Source: Moraxellaceae bacterium REDSEA-S32_B1 (GTDB taxonomy: Bacteria; Pseudomonadota; Gammaproteobacteria; Pseudomonadales; Moraxellaceae). From it: DNA of 64,000 nt. The first letter of the stretch is position 1, and each line of letters starts with the position of its first letter. This document shows positions 49,643-59,147 of this stretch, in pieces. The stretch covers positions 40,651 to 104,650 of the forward strand of contig LUOR01000025.1 in the NCBI GenBank assembly GCA_001626925.1, read 5' to 3'. The notes under the pieces were generated by a model, which worked only from the letters and a program-made list of their open reading frames with translations, searched no databases and was not told the origin of the DNA. Made by a program: the position numbers and the translations under genes.

Positions 49643-50650
49643 TTACTTGCTGTTGTTGGCTTTAACGATTTGATCGAATCCGCCACCATTATCAAAGTGT
49701 TGCTTTTGCGTCTTTTCCCAACCGCCAAATTCTTTGTCGATAGTGACCAATTTCAACGGTTTAAAGACATTGCTGTACTTTTTCAGCACTGCTTGATTAC
49801 GTGGACGATAGTAATTTTTCGCTGCAATCTCTTGTCCTGCAGGGGAATACAAATAGTTCAGATAGGCTTTGGCTAAGTGCTCATTGCCATTTTTCTTGGC
49901 ATTCTTTTCAACGACTGCAACAGGTGGTTCAGCCAAGATGGACAGACTTGGGGTTACGATCTCAAACTTACCCGGTTGCTCACGAATCGCGAGATGTGCT
50001 TCATTTTCCCAAGCGATTAAAACATCGCCGATACCACGTTCAGCAAAAGTCGTGGTTGAACCACGTGCACCTGAATCCAGTACTTTGGTATTTTTATAAA
50101 TCTGACGGACGAACTCTTGCGCCTTGGCATCGTTCCCACCTTTTTGATGCTTCGCCCAAGCCCACGCTGCGAGATAATTCCAACGTGCACCGCCCGAGGT
50201 TTTTGGATTTGGCGTGATGATTTCGACGCCATCTTTTACCAAATCCGCCCAATCTTGTAGACCTTTTGGATTGCCTTTACGCACCAAGAACACAATCGTT
50301 GAAGTATATGGCGTTGCATTATTTGGTAATTTTGACTGCCAGTTTGCAGGGAGTAATTTTGCCTTTTCAGCGATGACATCAATATCCGCCGCCAATGCCA
50401 AAGTCACCACGTCGGCATTCAAGCCATCAAGCACGGCACGGGCTTGCTTACCCGAACCGCCATGGGATTGTTCAAAATTAACATCTTGCTTGGTGCGATC
50501 TTTCCACCAGTCGCCAAAAGATTTGTTAAACTCGGTGTATAGCTCACGGGTCGGGTCATAAGACGCATTGAGAAAATCTTTAGCAAAAGTTGCACTACTT
50601 AAACCTAAAAGTGCGATGGCAATACCTGTTTTAATGTGGTTAAATTTCAT
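49643..50650 (-). CDS. sbp: Periplasmic sulfate-binding protein
   Basis: The substrate-binding component of the sulfate/thiosulfate importer, 335 residues. A signal peptide (about 1-23, ending SATFA) precedes [38 protein letters not shown] and [17 protein letters not shown] are conserved ligand-site segments. [10 protein letters not shown] and [14 protein letters not shown] are shared with Sbp and CysP. It is the first gene of the leftward sulfate cluster. The promoter should lie in 50651-50844, which is otherwise without genes. Confidence 0.95.
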   Translation of the reverse strand: MKFNHIKTGIAIALLGLSSATFAKDFLNASYDPTRELYTEFNKSFGDWWKDRTKQDVNFEQSHGGSGKQARAVLDGLNADVVTLALAADIDVIAEKAKLLPANWQSKLPNNATPYTSTIVFLVRKGNPKGLQDWADLVKDGVEIITPNPKTSGGARWNYLAAWAWAKHQKGGNDAKAQEFVRQIYKNTKVLDSGARGSTTTFAERGIGDVLIAWENEAHLAIREQPGKFEIVTPSLSILAEPPVAVVEKNAKKNGNEHLAKAYLNYLYSPAGQEIAAKNYYRPRNQAVLKKYSNVFKPLKLVTIDKEFGGWEKTQKQHFDNGGGFDQIVKANNSK

Positions 50651-50844
50651 GAATCTTCTCCAAAATATGAAAATTGAATGTGTGCAAAAGTTTTCGCTGT
50701 TTTCGATAAAGCAAGCATATGTAGTTTTCTAAAGCATAAAAAATAATTAAAAGCGCAATTCATATGAAAAAAAGTGATTTATAAGTTGTTTTAAAAATAG
50801 GAATAGTTTGAAATGATGCACGTATCGCCAAAGAACAACTGATT

Positions 50845-51711
50845 ATGCTGATTCAAAAAAACACTCAAATCATCCCTGATAATGCACATCAACATATTGT
50901 TTCTATTGAAGATCGTGGATTTTTATATGGCGATGGCTGCTTTAGTACAGCACAGTATGGTCGAAGTGAAATTCAGCTTTGGCAAGGTCATCTTGCACGG
51001 TTTGAAAAGGCGATTCCTGCGCTTTGCTTGAATTGTGATATGAATCGAATAAATACAGATAAAGAAAAGTTCTTAAATCAAATATCAGCGCAATATGGCG
51101 AAAATGCACACGGCACAATCAAAATTCTCATCAGTCGAGGGCAGGGACAGCGTGGCTATGCACCACCTGATCAAGCAGCGGATCTGTATTTTTACTTTTA
51201 TCCAAAATCAGAAAATTCGAATTCTAGCGAAATTCCAAGTTTAGAAAAAGTAGGATTGATGGATCAAGCCTTATCTACGCCAATGCAACAACTGCGTGGC
51301 ATTAAAAGTCTGAATCGACTTGAGCAAGTGTTATTGAAACATCACGCTGATCAACAGACTTGGCAAGAAGCGCTATGCTTTGATCAAAATGATCATTTGG
51401 TGGAGGGCATTTCGAGTAATTGTTTTGTCTATCTCGATGGGCAGTGGCATACGCCAGATTTGGCGTTAGCGGGGATTGATGGTGTGATGCGTCAAGAGCT
51501 TTTATCTCGGATGCAACACTTTCAAATTGCACATCAAATCCGTAAAATTAAGCGTTCAGAATTGGCATCGGTTCAGGCGATTTTTTTCTGCAATAGCTTA
51601 CACGCAATGCGGATCGCTCAAACTTTGATTGATGAAAATGCTGAACAACGACTTGATCAAAACATTTGTCAAACTGTGTTTCAGCAGTTGCAATTATCCG
51701 ATTTGAGTTAA
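50845..51711 (+). CDS. pabC: 4-amino-4-deoxychorismate lyase
   Basis: Makes p-aminobenzoate for folate synthesis. It is a fold-type IV PLP enzyme, 288 residues. The PLP lysine is in RGIKSLNRLEQVLLK, and EDRGFLYGDGCFSTAQY and EGISSNCFVYLDG are the family signatures. It starts the pabC-mltG-tmk group, an order also seen in E. coli. Divergent from the sulfate cluster across a 194-base gap. Confidence 0.92.
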   Translation: MLIQKNTQIIPDNAHQHIVSIEDRGFLYGDGCFSTAQYGRSEIQLWQGHLARFEKAIPALCLNCDMNRINTDKEKFLNQISAQYGENAHGTIKILISRGQGQRGYAPPDQAADLYFYFYPKSENSNSSEIPSLEKVGLMDQALSTPMQQLRGIKSLNRLEQVLLKHHADQQTWQEALCFDQNDHLVEGISSNCFVYLDGQWHTPDLALAGIDGVMRQELLSRMQHFQIAHQIRKIKRSELASVQAIFFCNSLHAMRIAQTLIDENAEQRLDQNICQTVFQQLQLSDLS

Positions 51712-51798
51712 GGTGTTCACGCTTTCATTACAGCACTCTGCTTGAATATGAGCGGTAAAGAAGTTTAAATCTTCACATTATTTTATTAAGTATTTTTT

Positions 51799-52881
51799 AT
51801 GGCAAAGCAAACGCAACGAAAGTCGTCAACTTCGAAAAAATCTGCAAAACAGAAACCTAAGTTTTTTAATCGAAAATTTCCAAAACTCATCGCTGCGGTT
51901 TTTGTAATTGGATTGCTATGCTGTGCATATGTTTTATCACAAAGTCTTTGGAAAGATTATCCTACGGATAAAAAAGTACAGATGCTGTCAATCGAAAAAG
52001 GGCAGACCTATTCCAAATTTATTGACCAATTGGCTCAGAACGATCAAGTTAAATTTCCAATCGTACTGAAACTTTATCAACGCCTTGTCATTAACGATAC
52101 GATGAAAGCAGGCGTGTATGAAGTGAATCAAGGTGATTCGATTGCCTCGGTTTTAAGCATGGTAAGTAATGCTGAAAATGCACAAATGAGCCGTATTTTG
52201 GTGATCGAAGGGACGACATTTAAGCAACTAAAACAGCAACTAAAGAATAATCCATATGTTAAAAACACTTTGCTTGATCATTCGGATGCGGAAATTTTAA
52301 AAGCCATTGGTGCAACCGAATCCCACCCAGAAGGCTTATTTGCGCCTGATACCTATTTTTATGCCAAAGGCGAAACGGACATCACGATTCTGAGAGATTT
52401 GTATCAACGGCAGCAGAAAATTTTGGCAGAAGAATGGGCAAAGCGTAGTGCAGATTTACCTTATGACAATGCTTATGAAGCGCTCATCATGGCTTCCATC
52501 GTAGAGAAAGAAACTTCGATTGATGCGGAACTTGAGCAAGTGTCAGGTGTCTTTGTGCGTCGTTTGAATATCGGTATGCGCCTGCAAACTGACCCAACTG
52601 TGATTTATGGCATGGGCGATCGCTACAAGGGCAATATTCGTCGCAGTGATTTAACCACGCCAACGCCATATAATACCTATACCATCAATGGCTTACCGCC
52701 GACGCCGATAGCCTTGCCGAGTCAAAAGTCGATTCATGCAGCCTTGCATCCTGATGATAGCAAAGCAATTTATTTTGTGGCGACAGGTGATGGTGGGCAT
52801 AAATTTAGCAATACATTAGCTGAGCATAATCAAGCGGTGAAAGATTATCTAGCGCAACTTCGTAAGAATCGTAGTGAATGA
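51799..52881 (+). CDS. mltG: Endolytic murein transglycosylase
   Basis: Cleaves nascent glycan strands and sets glycan chain length; anchored in the inner membrane by a helix near residues 31-48. It has 360 residues (E. coli YceG 340). The basic N-terminus (KQTQRKSSTSKKSAKQKPKF) is cytoplasmic. A LysM-like domain follows, then the YceG catalytic segment IMASIVEKETSIDAE with the catalytic Glu. RLQTDPTVIYG and PYNTYTINGLPPTPIALPS are diagnostic. Lies 19 bases before tmk. Confidence 0.95.
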   Translation: MAKQTQRKSSTSKKSAKQKPKFFNRKFPKLIAAVFVIGLLCCAYVLSQSLWKDYPTDKKVQMLSIEKGQTYSKFIDQLAQNDQVKFPIVLKLYQRLVINDTMKAGVYEVNQGDSIASVLSMVSNAENAQMSRILVIEGTTFKQLKQQLKNNPYVKNTLLDHSDAEILKAIGATESHPEGLFAPDTYFYAKGETDITILRDLYQRQQKILAEEWAKRSADLPYDNAYEALIMASIVEKETSIDAELEQVSGVFVRRLNIGMRLQTDPTVIYGMGDRYKGNIRRSDLTTPTPYNTYTINGLPPTPIALPSQKSIHAALHPDDSKAIYFVATGDGGHKFSNTLAEHNQAVKDYLAQLRKNRSE

Positions 52882-52899
52882 TTAGAATAAGGAATAACG

Positions 52900-53523
52900 A
52901 TGTTTATCAGTTTTGAAGGGACGGAAGGTGTTGGTAAAAGCACACTGATTGCCAGTTTAAATCAGGCTTTAAGTGCTGAACATGATGTGGTATTGACCCG
53001 TGAACCAGGTGGAACACCGCTTGCAGAGCAGATTCGTGAATTGCTTTTAGCACCACAGCAAGATGCGACTCAGCAAGAACAGATGAGTCATGCGACAGAA
53101 TTACTCCTCATCTATGCAGCACGTGCGCAACATCTAGATCAAGTAATTTTACCTGCATTGTCTGAAAATAAAATCGTGCTATGTGATCGTTTTGTCGATG
53201 CCAGTGTTGCTTATCAACACGGCGGGCGAGGTATGGATAAATCGCAAATTGATCTCTTAACCGATACTTTTGTGGCAAAAATGCCTGATGTGACTTTTTG
53301 GCTTGATTTGCCTGTAGAGCAAGGCATGCAACGTGCGAAGAATCGTGGTGCGCTAGATCGGTTTGAACAAGAAAAAACGGAATTTTTTCAACGCATTCAA
53401 GCAAGCTATCGCCAATTGGCTGAACAAAATCCACAACGCATTATCCGCCTTGATGCATCTCAAAGTGCAGAACAGCTTTTTGAAGAGGCTTTATCCATTA
53501 TTCAAGAAAACATGAAAGCTTAG
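52900..53523 (+). CDS. tmk: Thymidylate kinase
   Basis: Phosphorylates dTMP to dTDP for DNA synthesis; 207 residues. The P-loop is FEGTEGVGKSTL, the DR(Y/F/H) motif is CDRFVDASVAYQ with HGGRG, and the lid segment is AKNRGALDRFEQE. The placement directly after mltG is the usual one in Gammaproteobacteria, and holB, its usual follower in E. coli, is absent here. A partial hairpin near 53556-53590 lacks a T tract. Confidence 0.95.
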   Translation: MFISFEGTEGVGKSTLIASLNQALSAEHDVVLTREPGGTPLAEQIRELLLAPQQDATQQEQMSHATELLLIYAARAQHLDQVILPALSENKIVLCDRFVDASVAYQHGGRGMDKSQIDLLTDTFVAKMPDVTFWLDLPVEQGMQRAKNRGALDRFEQEKTEFFQRIQASYRQLAEQNPQRIIRLDASQSAEQLFEEALSIIQENMKA

Positions 53524-53981
53524 GTCAATCCTTTCAATCAAATCTTATAAACAACAATAAAGCCAGTGACCATCGGCTAAGATCACTAGCTTTGCTCTGG
53601 AGGAATAACCACATTATTTTTGTTTTTCGTTATGGAAAAAGTATAGCAATCAATTTTGCCAATCAAATTAGCAAAACATATCAAAACTAAAATAAACGTT
53701 AAGAATTTATTATAAACGTACGCTTCATAATATTTGCTTCTTGCAATATTTGTCTTATGAGTAGTTGTTTAGATTATTGTTTTAAAAATAATTATTTGTT
53801 CAGGGCTTTTGTTGATTTGATGAGAAGCCTAATCAAATATTCTCTTATTATTGGCAAAAATTGACATTGATTTGGTCGTCAAATGTCAATTATTGTTTTA
53901 GTGCTAAACCTGTGAATTGGGTGTAGTCATCTCGCATTGGACACTTTACAATAAGCCACTTTTTTGAAGTTAGGCACATTC
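53524..53981. other. Intergenic region with a perfect inverted repeat
   Basis: An AT-rich, gene-free 458-base stretch. Near its right end aattgacatt (53859-53868) and aatgtcaatt (53882-53891) form a perfect 10-base inverted repeat with a 13-base spacer, 91 bases before the next gene's start. This could be an operator or a hairpin. No clear promoter hexamers are seen. Confidence 0.5.
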
Positions 53982-54476
53982 ATGTTTAAAATTTTTTTTA
54001 CAGATCAGCAAAAGTCGATCAAATTTACGGACTATCCTAGCAACGATCCTGTAAAGTTTATGATGAATTTTAAGAAAATTTTTCCAAGCACCATGGATTT
54101 GCTATTGCCTGTTTTACCTGATGACACAGATCAGATTGACACCATTACTTGGGAAAGTACGCAGTCTGATTTTGAGATGTTTAAACGGCTCATTCAGGAG
54201 TGGGCTACTATTGAGCTGCGTCTAACAGCCCTGACAAAACTGAAAAATCGTGAATCTGCCAACCAACTGGTCAAGCAAGCGCAACAAGCGCGTAAAAAAC
54301 ATCAGCAACAGCAAGATCGACACGACGCATTACACGGTGACTTCGTGTTTCTATTGGCGTTACACAGTTATTTGGACACGGAGCTCGTTGAAATTGGAGC
54401 AAAATTTTATTTGCCAACACTTCGCAATGACTGGAAAAATGACGTACCTAAAGCAGTTTTAATGTTGTCATTTTGA
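53982..54476 (+). CDS. Uncharacterised protein
   Basis: I do not recognise a family. The 164-residue protein (MFKIFFTDQQKSIKF from the ATG at 53982; the in-frame TTG at 53964 has no ribosome site) is soluble-looking. It has a Gln/Lys-rich helical stretch near 98-112 (QQARKKHQQQQDRH) and several His (HGDFVFLLALHSYLD). No signal peptide or membrane helix. It stands alone between tmk and dps. Confidence 0.6.
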   Translation: MFKIFFTDQQKSIKFTDYPSNDPVKFMMNFKKIFPSTMDLLLPVLPDDTDQIDTITWESTQSDFEMFKRLIQEWATIELRLTALTKLKNRESANQLVKQAQQARKKHQQQQDRHDALHGDFVFLLALHSYLDTELVEIGAKFYLPTLRNDWKNDVPKAVLMLSF

Positions 54477-54556
54477 GCAATATGTACTTCATCGCTACAT
54501 TTGCTGACATAGATAATTCTTTTAAAATATATATTAACAATTTGAAAATAAACCGC

Positions 54557-54568
54557 TGTCAATTGACA
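54557..54568. promoter_or_regulatory. Perfect 12-base palindrome upstream of dps
   Basis: The sequence tgtcaattgaca is self-complementary and contains ttgaca, as do the arms of the inverted repeat upstream of the preceding gene. A candidate dps -10, tatagt, lies at 54594-54599, but ttgaca is 25 bases from it, too far for a normal -35. An operator role is inference. Confidence 0.4.
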
Positions 54569-54734
54569 CACACCTTACAAGAGGGTTTGTTAGTATAGTT
54601 TGCATAAGTTGATGATCTGTTTAGTGCTTTTTCAGTTTTTGCAATTTTGGATTTGTGATAGATACGCTGAATTTGCACTGAATATATCAAAAATTTTTAA
54701 ATTAAATTTTTTTGATTAGAGGAAGAGAAATCAC

Positions 54735-55208
54735 ATGGCAAACACCAATCAAATCGGTCTTGAAAAAAAAGACATGACAGAAGTTATTAAAAAATTAAAT
54801 AACCTTTTATCTAGCTATCATATTTTTTATATTAACGTGCGTGGTTATCACTGGAATGTGAAAGGCGAGCATTTTTTCTCTCTGCATGAAAAATTTGAAG
54901 AGCTTTATACAGACTTACAGCTTCAAATTGATGAGATTGCAGAACGTATTTTGACACTTGGCGGTGTGCCACTTCATGCGTATTCAGATTTCTCTGAAAA
55001 TGCATCGATCAAAGAAGATAAAAATGTTCACGATGGCAAAGCATGTGTGAAAGGCTTAGTGTCTGGCTTGCAAGCTTTGATCGAAGAGCAACGTATTGTT
55101 GCCGAAGCTGCAGAAGATGTGGACGATCAAGGATCAGCCGATCTTGTGACTGAATATGTTCAAGAGCAAGAAAAATTAGTTTGGATGTACACTGCATTCT
55201 TAGGTTAA
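54735..55208 (+). CDS. dps: DNA-protecting ferritin-like protein Dps
   Basis: A 157-residue dodecameric mini-ferritin that stores iron, consumes hydrogen peroxide and coats DNA. The ferroxidase residues lie in INVRGYHWNVKGEHFFSLHE and FEELYTDLQLQIDEIAERI. The N-terminus (NTNQIGLEKKDMT) carries only a few Lys, so DNA binding may be modest. Starvation and peroxide (OxyR) control is typical of the family but I see no sure OxyR site. A terminator follows. Confidence 0.96.
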   Translation: MANTNQIGLEKKDMTEVIKKLNNLLSSYHIFYINVRGYHWNVKGEHFFSLHEKFEELYTDLQLQIDEIAERILTLGGVPLHAYSDFSENASIKEDKNVHDGKACVKGLVSGLQALIEEQRIVAEAAEDVDDQGSADLVTEYVQEQEKLVWMYTAFLG

Positions 55209-55271
55209 TTTTTCAAAAATTTAAATCACTTAGATCTTAAATTTTCTAGTTAGATATTTTAGATATCTTGG

Positions 55272-55297
55272 AAAGCATCACATCAGTGGTGCTTTTT
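55272..55297 (+). terminator. Intrinsic terminator of dps
   Basis: The ten-pair stem aaagcatcac/gtggtgcttt (one wobble) with an atca loop (55272-55295) is followed by T residues. Confidence 0.85.
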
Positions 55298-55323
55298 ATT
55301 GTGATGTTTTGAAATATCAAAAT

Positions 55324-55363
55324 AAAAAACCAATCAACTCAGCTTCAAAAGTTGATTGGTTTT
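55324..55363. terminator. Second hairpin, likely terminator for the minus strand
   Basis: A 14-pair perfect stem aaaaccaatcaact/agttgattggtttt (55326-55339 with 55350-55363). The A run before it gives six T residues on the minus strand, so it suits leftward transcription from the HxlR gene. About 240 bases of gene-free sequence lie between it and that gene's stop. Confidence 0.75.
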
Positions 55364-55600
55364 AATCTCGTTTTAGTTTTGTCTGCGCTCTCATCCTTTG
55401 GATTGTTGTCAATCCTTCGGTTTAATCGATTCTTATTTTTATGCGTTAATTTATTTACTCATGATCTTAGATCAGAAGTTATTGTTCTCATGTTGTGAGG
55501 CCAATTTTAGGCAGACAACTTGACGATTTGATGACAACAACAATTATTTTATAGCACTTTTTTAAATAGAAATTTTAAAATCTTTAGCGTCTTTTTTCTC

Positions 55601-56068
55601 TTATGATTTTTCAAGCTTTTGTACATAATGTCCTTGATGAATCGAAATCTTTCGAGTCCCGATTTTTGCACCAGTCTGTTGATCGATGACCACTGGCTCA
55701 ATCATCGTACCTTGCTGATCATCGTAGAACTGATGCATCAGGTCAGGATTTTGATGCGGTACATGTTTACTTCCCCAATCGGCAATCACAAAAAGAATCG
55801 GTAAAAAATCTCGTCCTGCTTGAGTGAGTAAATATTCTTCACGGGGTGGATTTTCTGAATAGCGACGTTTTGTCAACAAACCATTTTCCACCAAATCATT
55901 GAGGCGTTTGGTAAGCATCGTCGGGGCAATGTTCAAACGCTTACGAAATTGATCGAAACGTGTAAATCCTGCATGCGCATCACGCAAGATCAAGATACTC
56001 CAGGTGTCACCAAAGACAGATAGACTGCGTGCAACAGGGCAGGTGTCATTCACGATTTTTTTGCTCAT
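55601..56068 (-). CDS. HxlR-family transcriptional regulator
   Basis: A 155-residue winged-helix regulator. CPVARSLSVFGDTWSILILR with the N-terminal Cys, FDQFRKRLNIAPTMLTKRL and RREYLL-type segments match the HxlR/YodB family. The conserved Cys10 is typical of family members that sense reactive electrophiles. The next gene on the same strand upstream is an alcohol dehydrogenase, but its start and this gene lie apart, so control of that enzyme is only a guess. Confidence 0.87.
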   Translation of the reverse strand: MSKKIVNDTCPVARSLSVFGDTWSILILRDAHAGFTRFDQFRKRLNIAPTMLTKRLNDLVENGLLTKRRYSENPPREEYLLTQAGRDFLPILFVIADWGSKHVPHQNPDLMHQFYDDQQGTMIEPVVIDQQTGAKIGTRKISIHQGHYVQKLEKS

Positions 56069-56192
56069 AGTCAGATGCTCGTCTTTTTTAATTGATCATT
56101 TACTACTTAAAAGATAGTAACACGATTTAAGATCAAGCTCTATGCATGTCTTTTCGAGAAAGATTTTGAGCACTTTATATTTAAGCAGTCGT

Positions 56193-57341
56193 TTAAAACA
56201 CGGCGTGATAAATCGCTAAAGCATCGGCTTCGCTGAGCTCACGTTGGTTATTTTGCAATAATCGGGTTTGCAACATCGCATCGTGCGCAAGTGTATCTAA
56301 TAAATCTTCGGCAATATCCAGTTCAGAAAGTTTTAATTTCAAACCACTTTGTGCACAGATGTTTTGCATGTGATTGATAAATTGTTGGCAAAGTTCAGGT
56401 GTTGTGCCTTTGGCATTTGGAATGATTGCCAGCATAAGTTCTGCATACAGTGTTTCTGTCACTGGCGCATTAAATTTTAAAATTTCACATAAGACGAGGG
56501 CGTTGCTATGCCCATGAGAGAGATGACAATGTCCGCCGAGTGGATAAGCGAGTGCATGAACAGCAGCAACTGGTGCGTTGGCAAAAGCCTGACCTGCAAG
56601 CATTGCACCGAAAAGCATATCTTGACGTGCTACTAAATTTTGTGGTGACTTGAGTGCAATCGGTAGTGATTGATCAAGTAATTTTAATGCTTGGATTGCA
56701 AGCAAGTCAGAATATGAATTTTTCTTATGTTTTGAGGTGTAAGCTTCGATGGCATGGACCATTGCATCGATACCTGTTGCTGCGGTGATGTGCGTAGGGA
56801 GATTCACTGTGAGCTTTGCATCAAGTATCGCAGTATCTGCATAAAGAATTGGTGACACCACACCAGATTTTGTGGTTTCTCCAGTGGTGACGATGGCGAT
56901 CGGTGTGACTTCAGAGCCTGTGCCTGCGGTGGTTGGAATTTGGATCAATGGCAGGCGAGGTGCTTGGACTTGATCGACACCATACATCGAATGCAAGGGT
57001 TGCGTTTGGTTTGGGTGGGCAAGCACAGCAATCAGCTTGGCGACATCCATGGCACTACCACCACCTAAGCCGATCACACCATCGACTTGAGATTGTTTGG
57101 CAAAATCGACTGCTGAGAGTACTACATGATCAGGCGGATCAGCTTGCACATCGGTATATAGTTGATGATCGATTTGCAGTTGATCAGTGACTTGTTTGGC
57201 GATGCCTTGCGTGACTAATCCTTGATCGGTAACGACTAAAACATTCTGTATTTTGAGTTTTAAACATTCCTCATTAAGATGCGTCAAGCTATCAATCCCA
57301 ACGATAAAATTTGAAACTGATTCAAAAACAAATCCTGACAT
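56193..57341 (-). CDS. Iron-containing alcohol dehydrogenase
   Basis: A type III (iron-dependent) alcohol dehydrogenase of 382 residues. The NAD region shows GLGGGSAMDVAKLIAVL and PTTAGTGSEVTPIAIV. The metal ligands are in GIDAMVHAIEAYTS and HALAYPLGGHCHLSHGHSNAL. The substrate may be an alcohol, lactaldehyde or an omega-hydroxy acid; nothing in the sequence decides it. It is divergent from the phosphatase gene. Confidence 0.92.
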   Translation of the reverse strand: MSGFVFESVSNFIVGIDSLTHLNEECLKLKIQNVLVVTDQGLVTQGIAKQVTDQLQIDHQLYTDVQADPPDHVVLSAVDFAKQSQVDGVIGLGGGSAMDVAKLIAVLAHPNQTQPLHSMYGVDQVQAPRLPLIQIPTTAGTGSEVTPIAIVTTGETTKSGVVSPILYADTAILDAKLTVNLPTHITAATGIDAMVHAIEAYTSKHKKNSYSDLLAIQALKLLDQSLPIALKSPQNLVARQDMLFGAMLAGQAFANAPVAAVHALAYPLGGHCHLSHGHSNALVLCEILKFNAPVTETLYAELMLAIIPNAKGTTPELCQQFINHMQNICAQSGLKLKLSELDIAEDLLDTLAHDAMLQTRLLQNNQRELSEADALAIYHAVF

Positions 57342-57439
57342 GCTTTATCCTAAATCTTATGTATACTCCGTGTTGTCGCTAATGTAGCATGTGAAATCGT
57401 TACATTCTAGTTGAACATCAGGCTAAAACTTGGATTCTT

Positions 57440-57979
57440 ATGTCGAACACAGCAGATCAAAACTTTAATAAACGACAAGATCAAACATTGCAGACTTCAC
57501 AGCCTTACAAAGTGCTGTGCGTGTGTTTGGGAAATATTTGTCGCTCACCCACCGCAGAAGTGATTTTGCAACAGCAAGCTCGATGTGCAGGATTAAATAT
57601 TCAAGTTGATTCGGCAGGCACCAGTAATTATCATCCAAACAAAACACCTGATTCACGCAGTCAACGTCATGCACTTGCACATGGTTATGATTTGAGTGGT
57701 TTGCGAGCAAGACAACTACAATTGGCTGATTTTCAGAATTTTGATCTCATCTTGGCAATGGATCATGAGAATTATGCTGATATTCTGAAATTGAAAGCGC
57801 AATTAGGTCAAGTCAATTCAAAAGTTGCGATGATGAGTGAACATGATGCAAGCTATCCAAAGCAATCTTTACCTGATCCATACTACGGTGGTGCAGATGG
57901 ATTTGAGCGAGTGATTGCACAGTGTGAGTCAAGCAGTCGGGCGTGGGTGAAATATTGGCAATCGCAAAATATCGGCTAA
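57440..57979 (+). CDS. Low-molecular-weight protein tyrosine phosphatase
   Basis: A 179-residue phosphatase. The P-loop CLGNICRS (Cys29-x5-Arg35) is in VCLGNICRSPTAE, and the general-acid Asp146 is in DPYYGG. A polar N-terminal extension of ~22 residues precedes the domain. Wzb-like capsule phosphatases have the same fold, but there is no Wza/Wzc gene here, so a general role is more likely. It lies 55 bases before murB. Confidence 0.92.
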   Translation: MSNTADQNFNKRQDQTLQTSQPYKVLCVCLGNICRSPTAEVILQQQARCAGLNIQVDSAGTSNYHPNKTPDSRSQRHALAHGYDLSGLRARQLQLADFQNFDLILAMDHENYADILKLKAQLGQVNSKVAMMSEHDASYPKQSLPDPYYGGADGFERVIAQCESSSRAWVKYWQSQNIG

Positions 57980-58033
57980 TATACGATTTGTATTGCAGAC
58001 ATTAAACTTCATAGAACATCATTTGGAAAATAC

Positions 58034-59104
58034 GTGATAGCTACACACAACAAGATCAATCAAAACATACAGCACAATGTTGATTTAAGCCCACACAATA
58101 CACTGGCGTTACAGTCGCAAAGTAGTCATTACTTTGCAATGACTGATATTAATCAAATCGAAGCGATTGTTGAGTTTGCAGAATCGGAAAAACTATCTAT
58201 TTTCATTTTGTCTGGAGGTAGTAATATTGTGCTGCCTGCACAGATGCAGACCTTAACTGTGCATGTGCAAAACATGGGTAAAGAAATTGTTGAAGATAAT
58301 GAAAATGCAGTGCTACTCAAAGTTCAAGCAGGTGAAAATTGGCACGAATTTGTAAAATGGTGTTGTGAAAATGGCTATCATGGACTCGAAAATTTAGCAT
58401 TGATTCCAGGTTGTGTTGGCGCATCGCCGATTCAAAATATTGGCGCCTATGGCGTTGAAGTCGGCGAGTTTATAGAACAAATTTTTGCCTATGACTTAGT
58501 GCAAAAATGCCATGTCATTTTCCACGCAGATGAGTGCCAATTTGCTTATCGAGATAGTCTGTTTAAACGCAATGCAGGGCGATATATCGTTTATGCGGTC
58601 AGTTTTCGACTATTAAAAAAAGCAGAACTGAAACTAAATTATGCTGATGTGGGACAGCGAGTTGGTGATGCGCCAACACCAAAAAAATTATTTGATGCGA
58701 TTGTAGCGATTCGCCAAGCGAAACTCCCTGATCCAAAAGAATTTCCAAATACAGGCAGTTTTTTTAAAAATCCAGTTTTGGATGCAACACAGTTTGCCGA
58801 GTTTATTAAGAAGCACCCGAATGCCCCACATTATAAATTAGCAGATCAAGTTGATACATCGATCAAAGTCGCAGCGGGTTGGCTCATTGAGCAAGCAGGT
58901 TGGAAGGGGAAACGGCTTGGTTCGGTGGGTATGTTTGAGCGTCAGGCATTGGTTCTAGTGAATTATGCAATTGCCGATCAACAGGATGTAAAGAACACTT
59001 ATCAACACATTCAACACGATATCTATCAAAAATTTGCTATTCGTCTTGAGCCTGAACCCGTATTATTGGGTGAAGATGGTACAATCCAAGCACATAATCA
59101 ATGA
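58034..59104 (+). CDS. murB: UDP-N-acetylenolpyruvoylglucosamine reductase
   Basis: Makes UDP-MurNAc in peptidoglycan synthesis; FAD and NADPH dependent, type I MurB, 356 residues. The FAD-binding start is DLSPHNTLAL and LSGGSNIVLP. The catalytic segments are YRDSLFK and NTGSFFKNP with the active Ser. The start is GTG 58034, with ggaaa (58025-58029) upstream; no ATG lies near. The downstream order is the YdcF-like gene. Confidence 0.93.
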   Translation: MIATHNKINQNIQHNVDLSPHNTLALQSQSSHYFAMTDINQIEAIVEFAESEKLSIFILSGGSNIVLPAQMQTLTVHVQNMGKEIVEDNENAVLLKVQAGENWHEFVKWCCENGYHGLENLALIPGCVGASPIQNIGAYGVEVGEFIEQIFAYDLVQKCHVIFHADECQFAYRDSLFKRNAGRYIVYAVSFRLLKKAELKLNYADVGQRVGDAPTPKKLFDAIVAIRQAKLPDPKEFPNTGSFFKNPVLDATQFAEFIKKHPNAPHYKLADQVDTSIKVAAGWLIEQAGWKGKRLGSVGMFERQALVLVNYAIADQQDVKNTYQHIQHDIYQKFAIRLEPEPVLLGEDGTIQAHNQ

Positions 59105-59147
59105 TTGATTTGCATGAAACCTTTTGAAACACGATAAATAGGAATCT

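Noticed and set aside
49801..50217. 138-codon plus-strand frame opposite sbp
   Set aside because: Antisense to a clear periplasmic binding protein; His/Arg/Ser-rich shadow with no ribosome site.
53556..53595. Possible terminator after tmk
   Set aside because: The arms pair only with mismatches and no T run follows.
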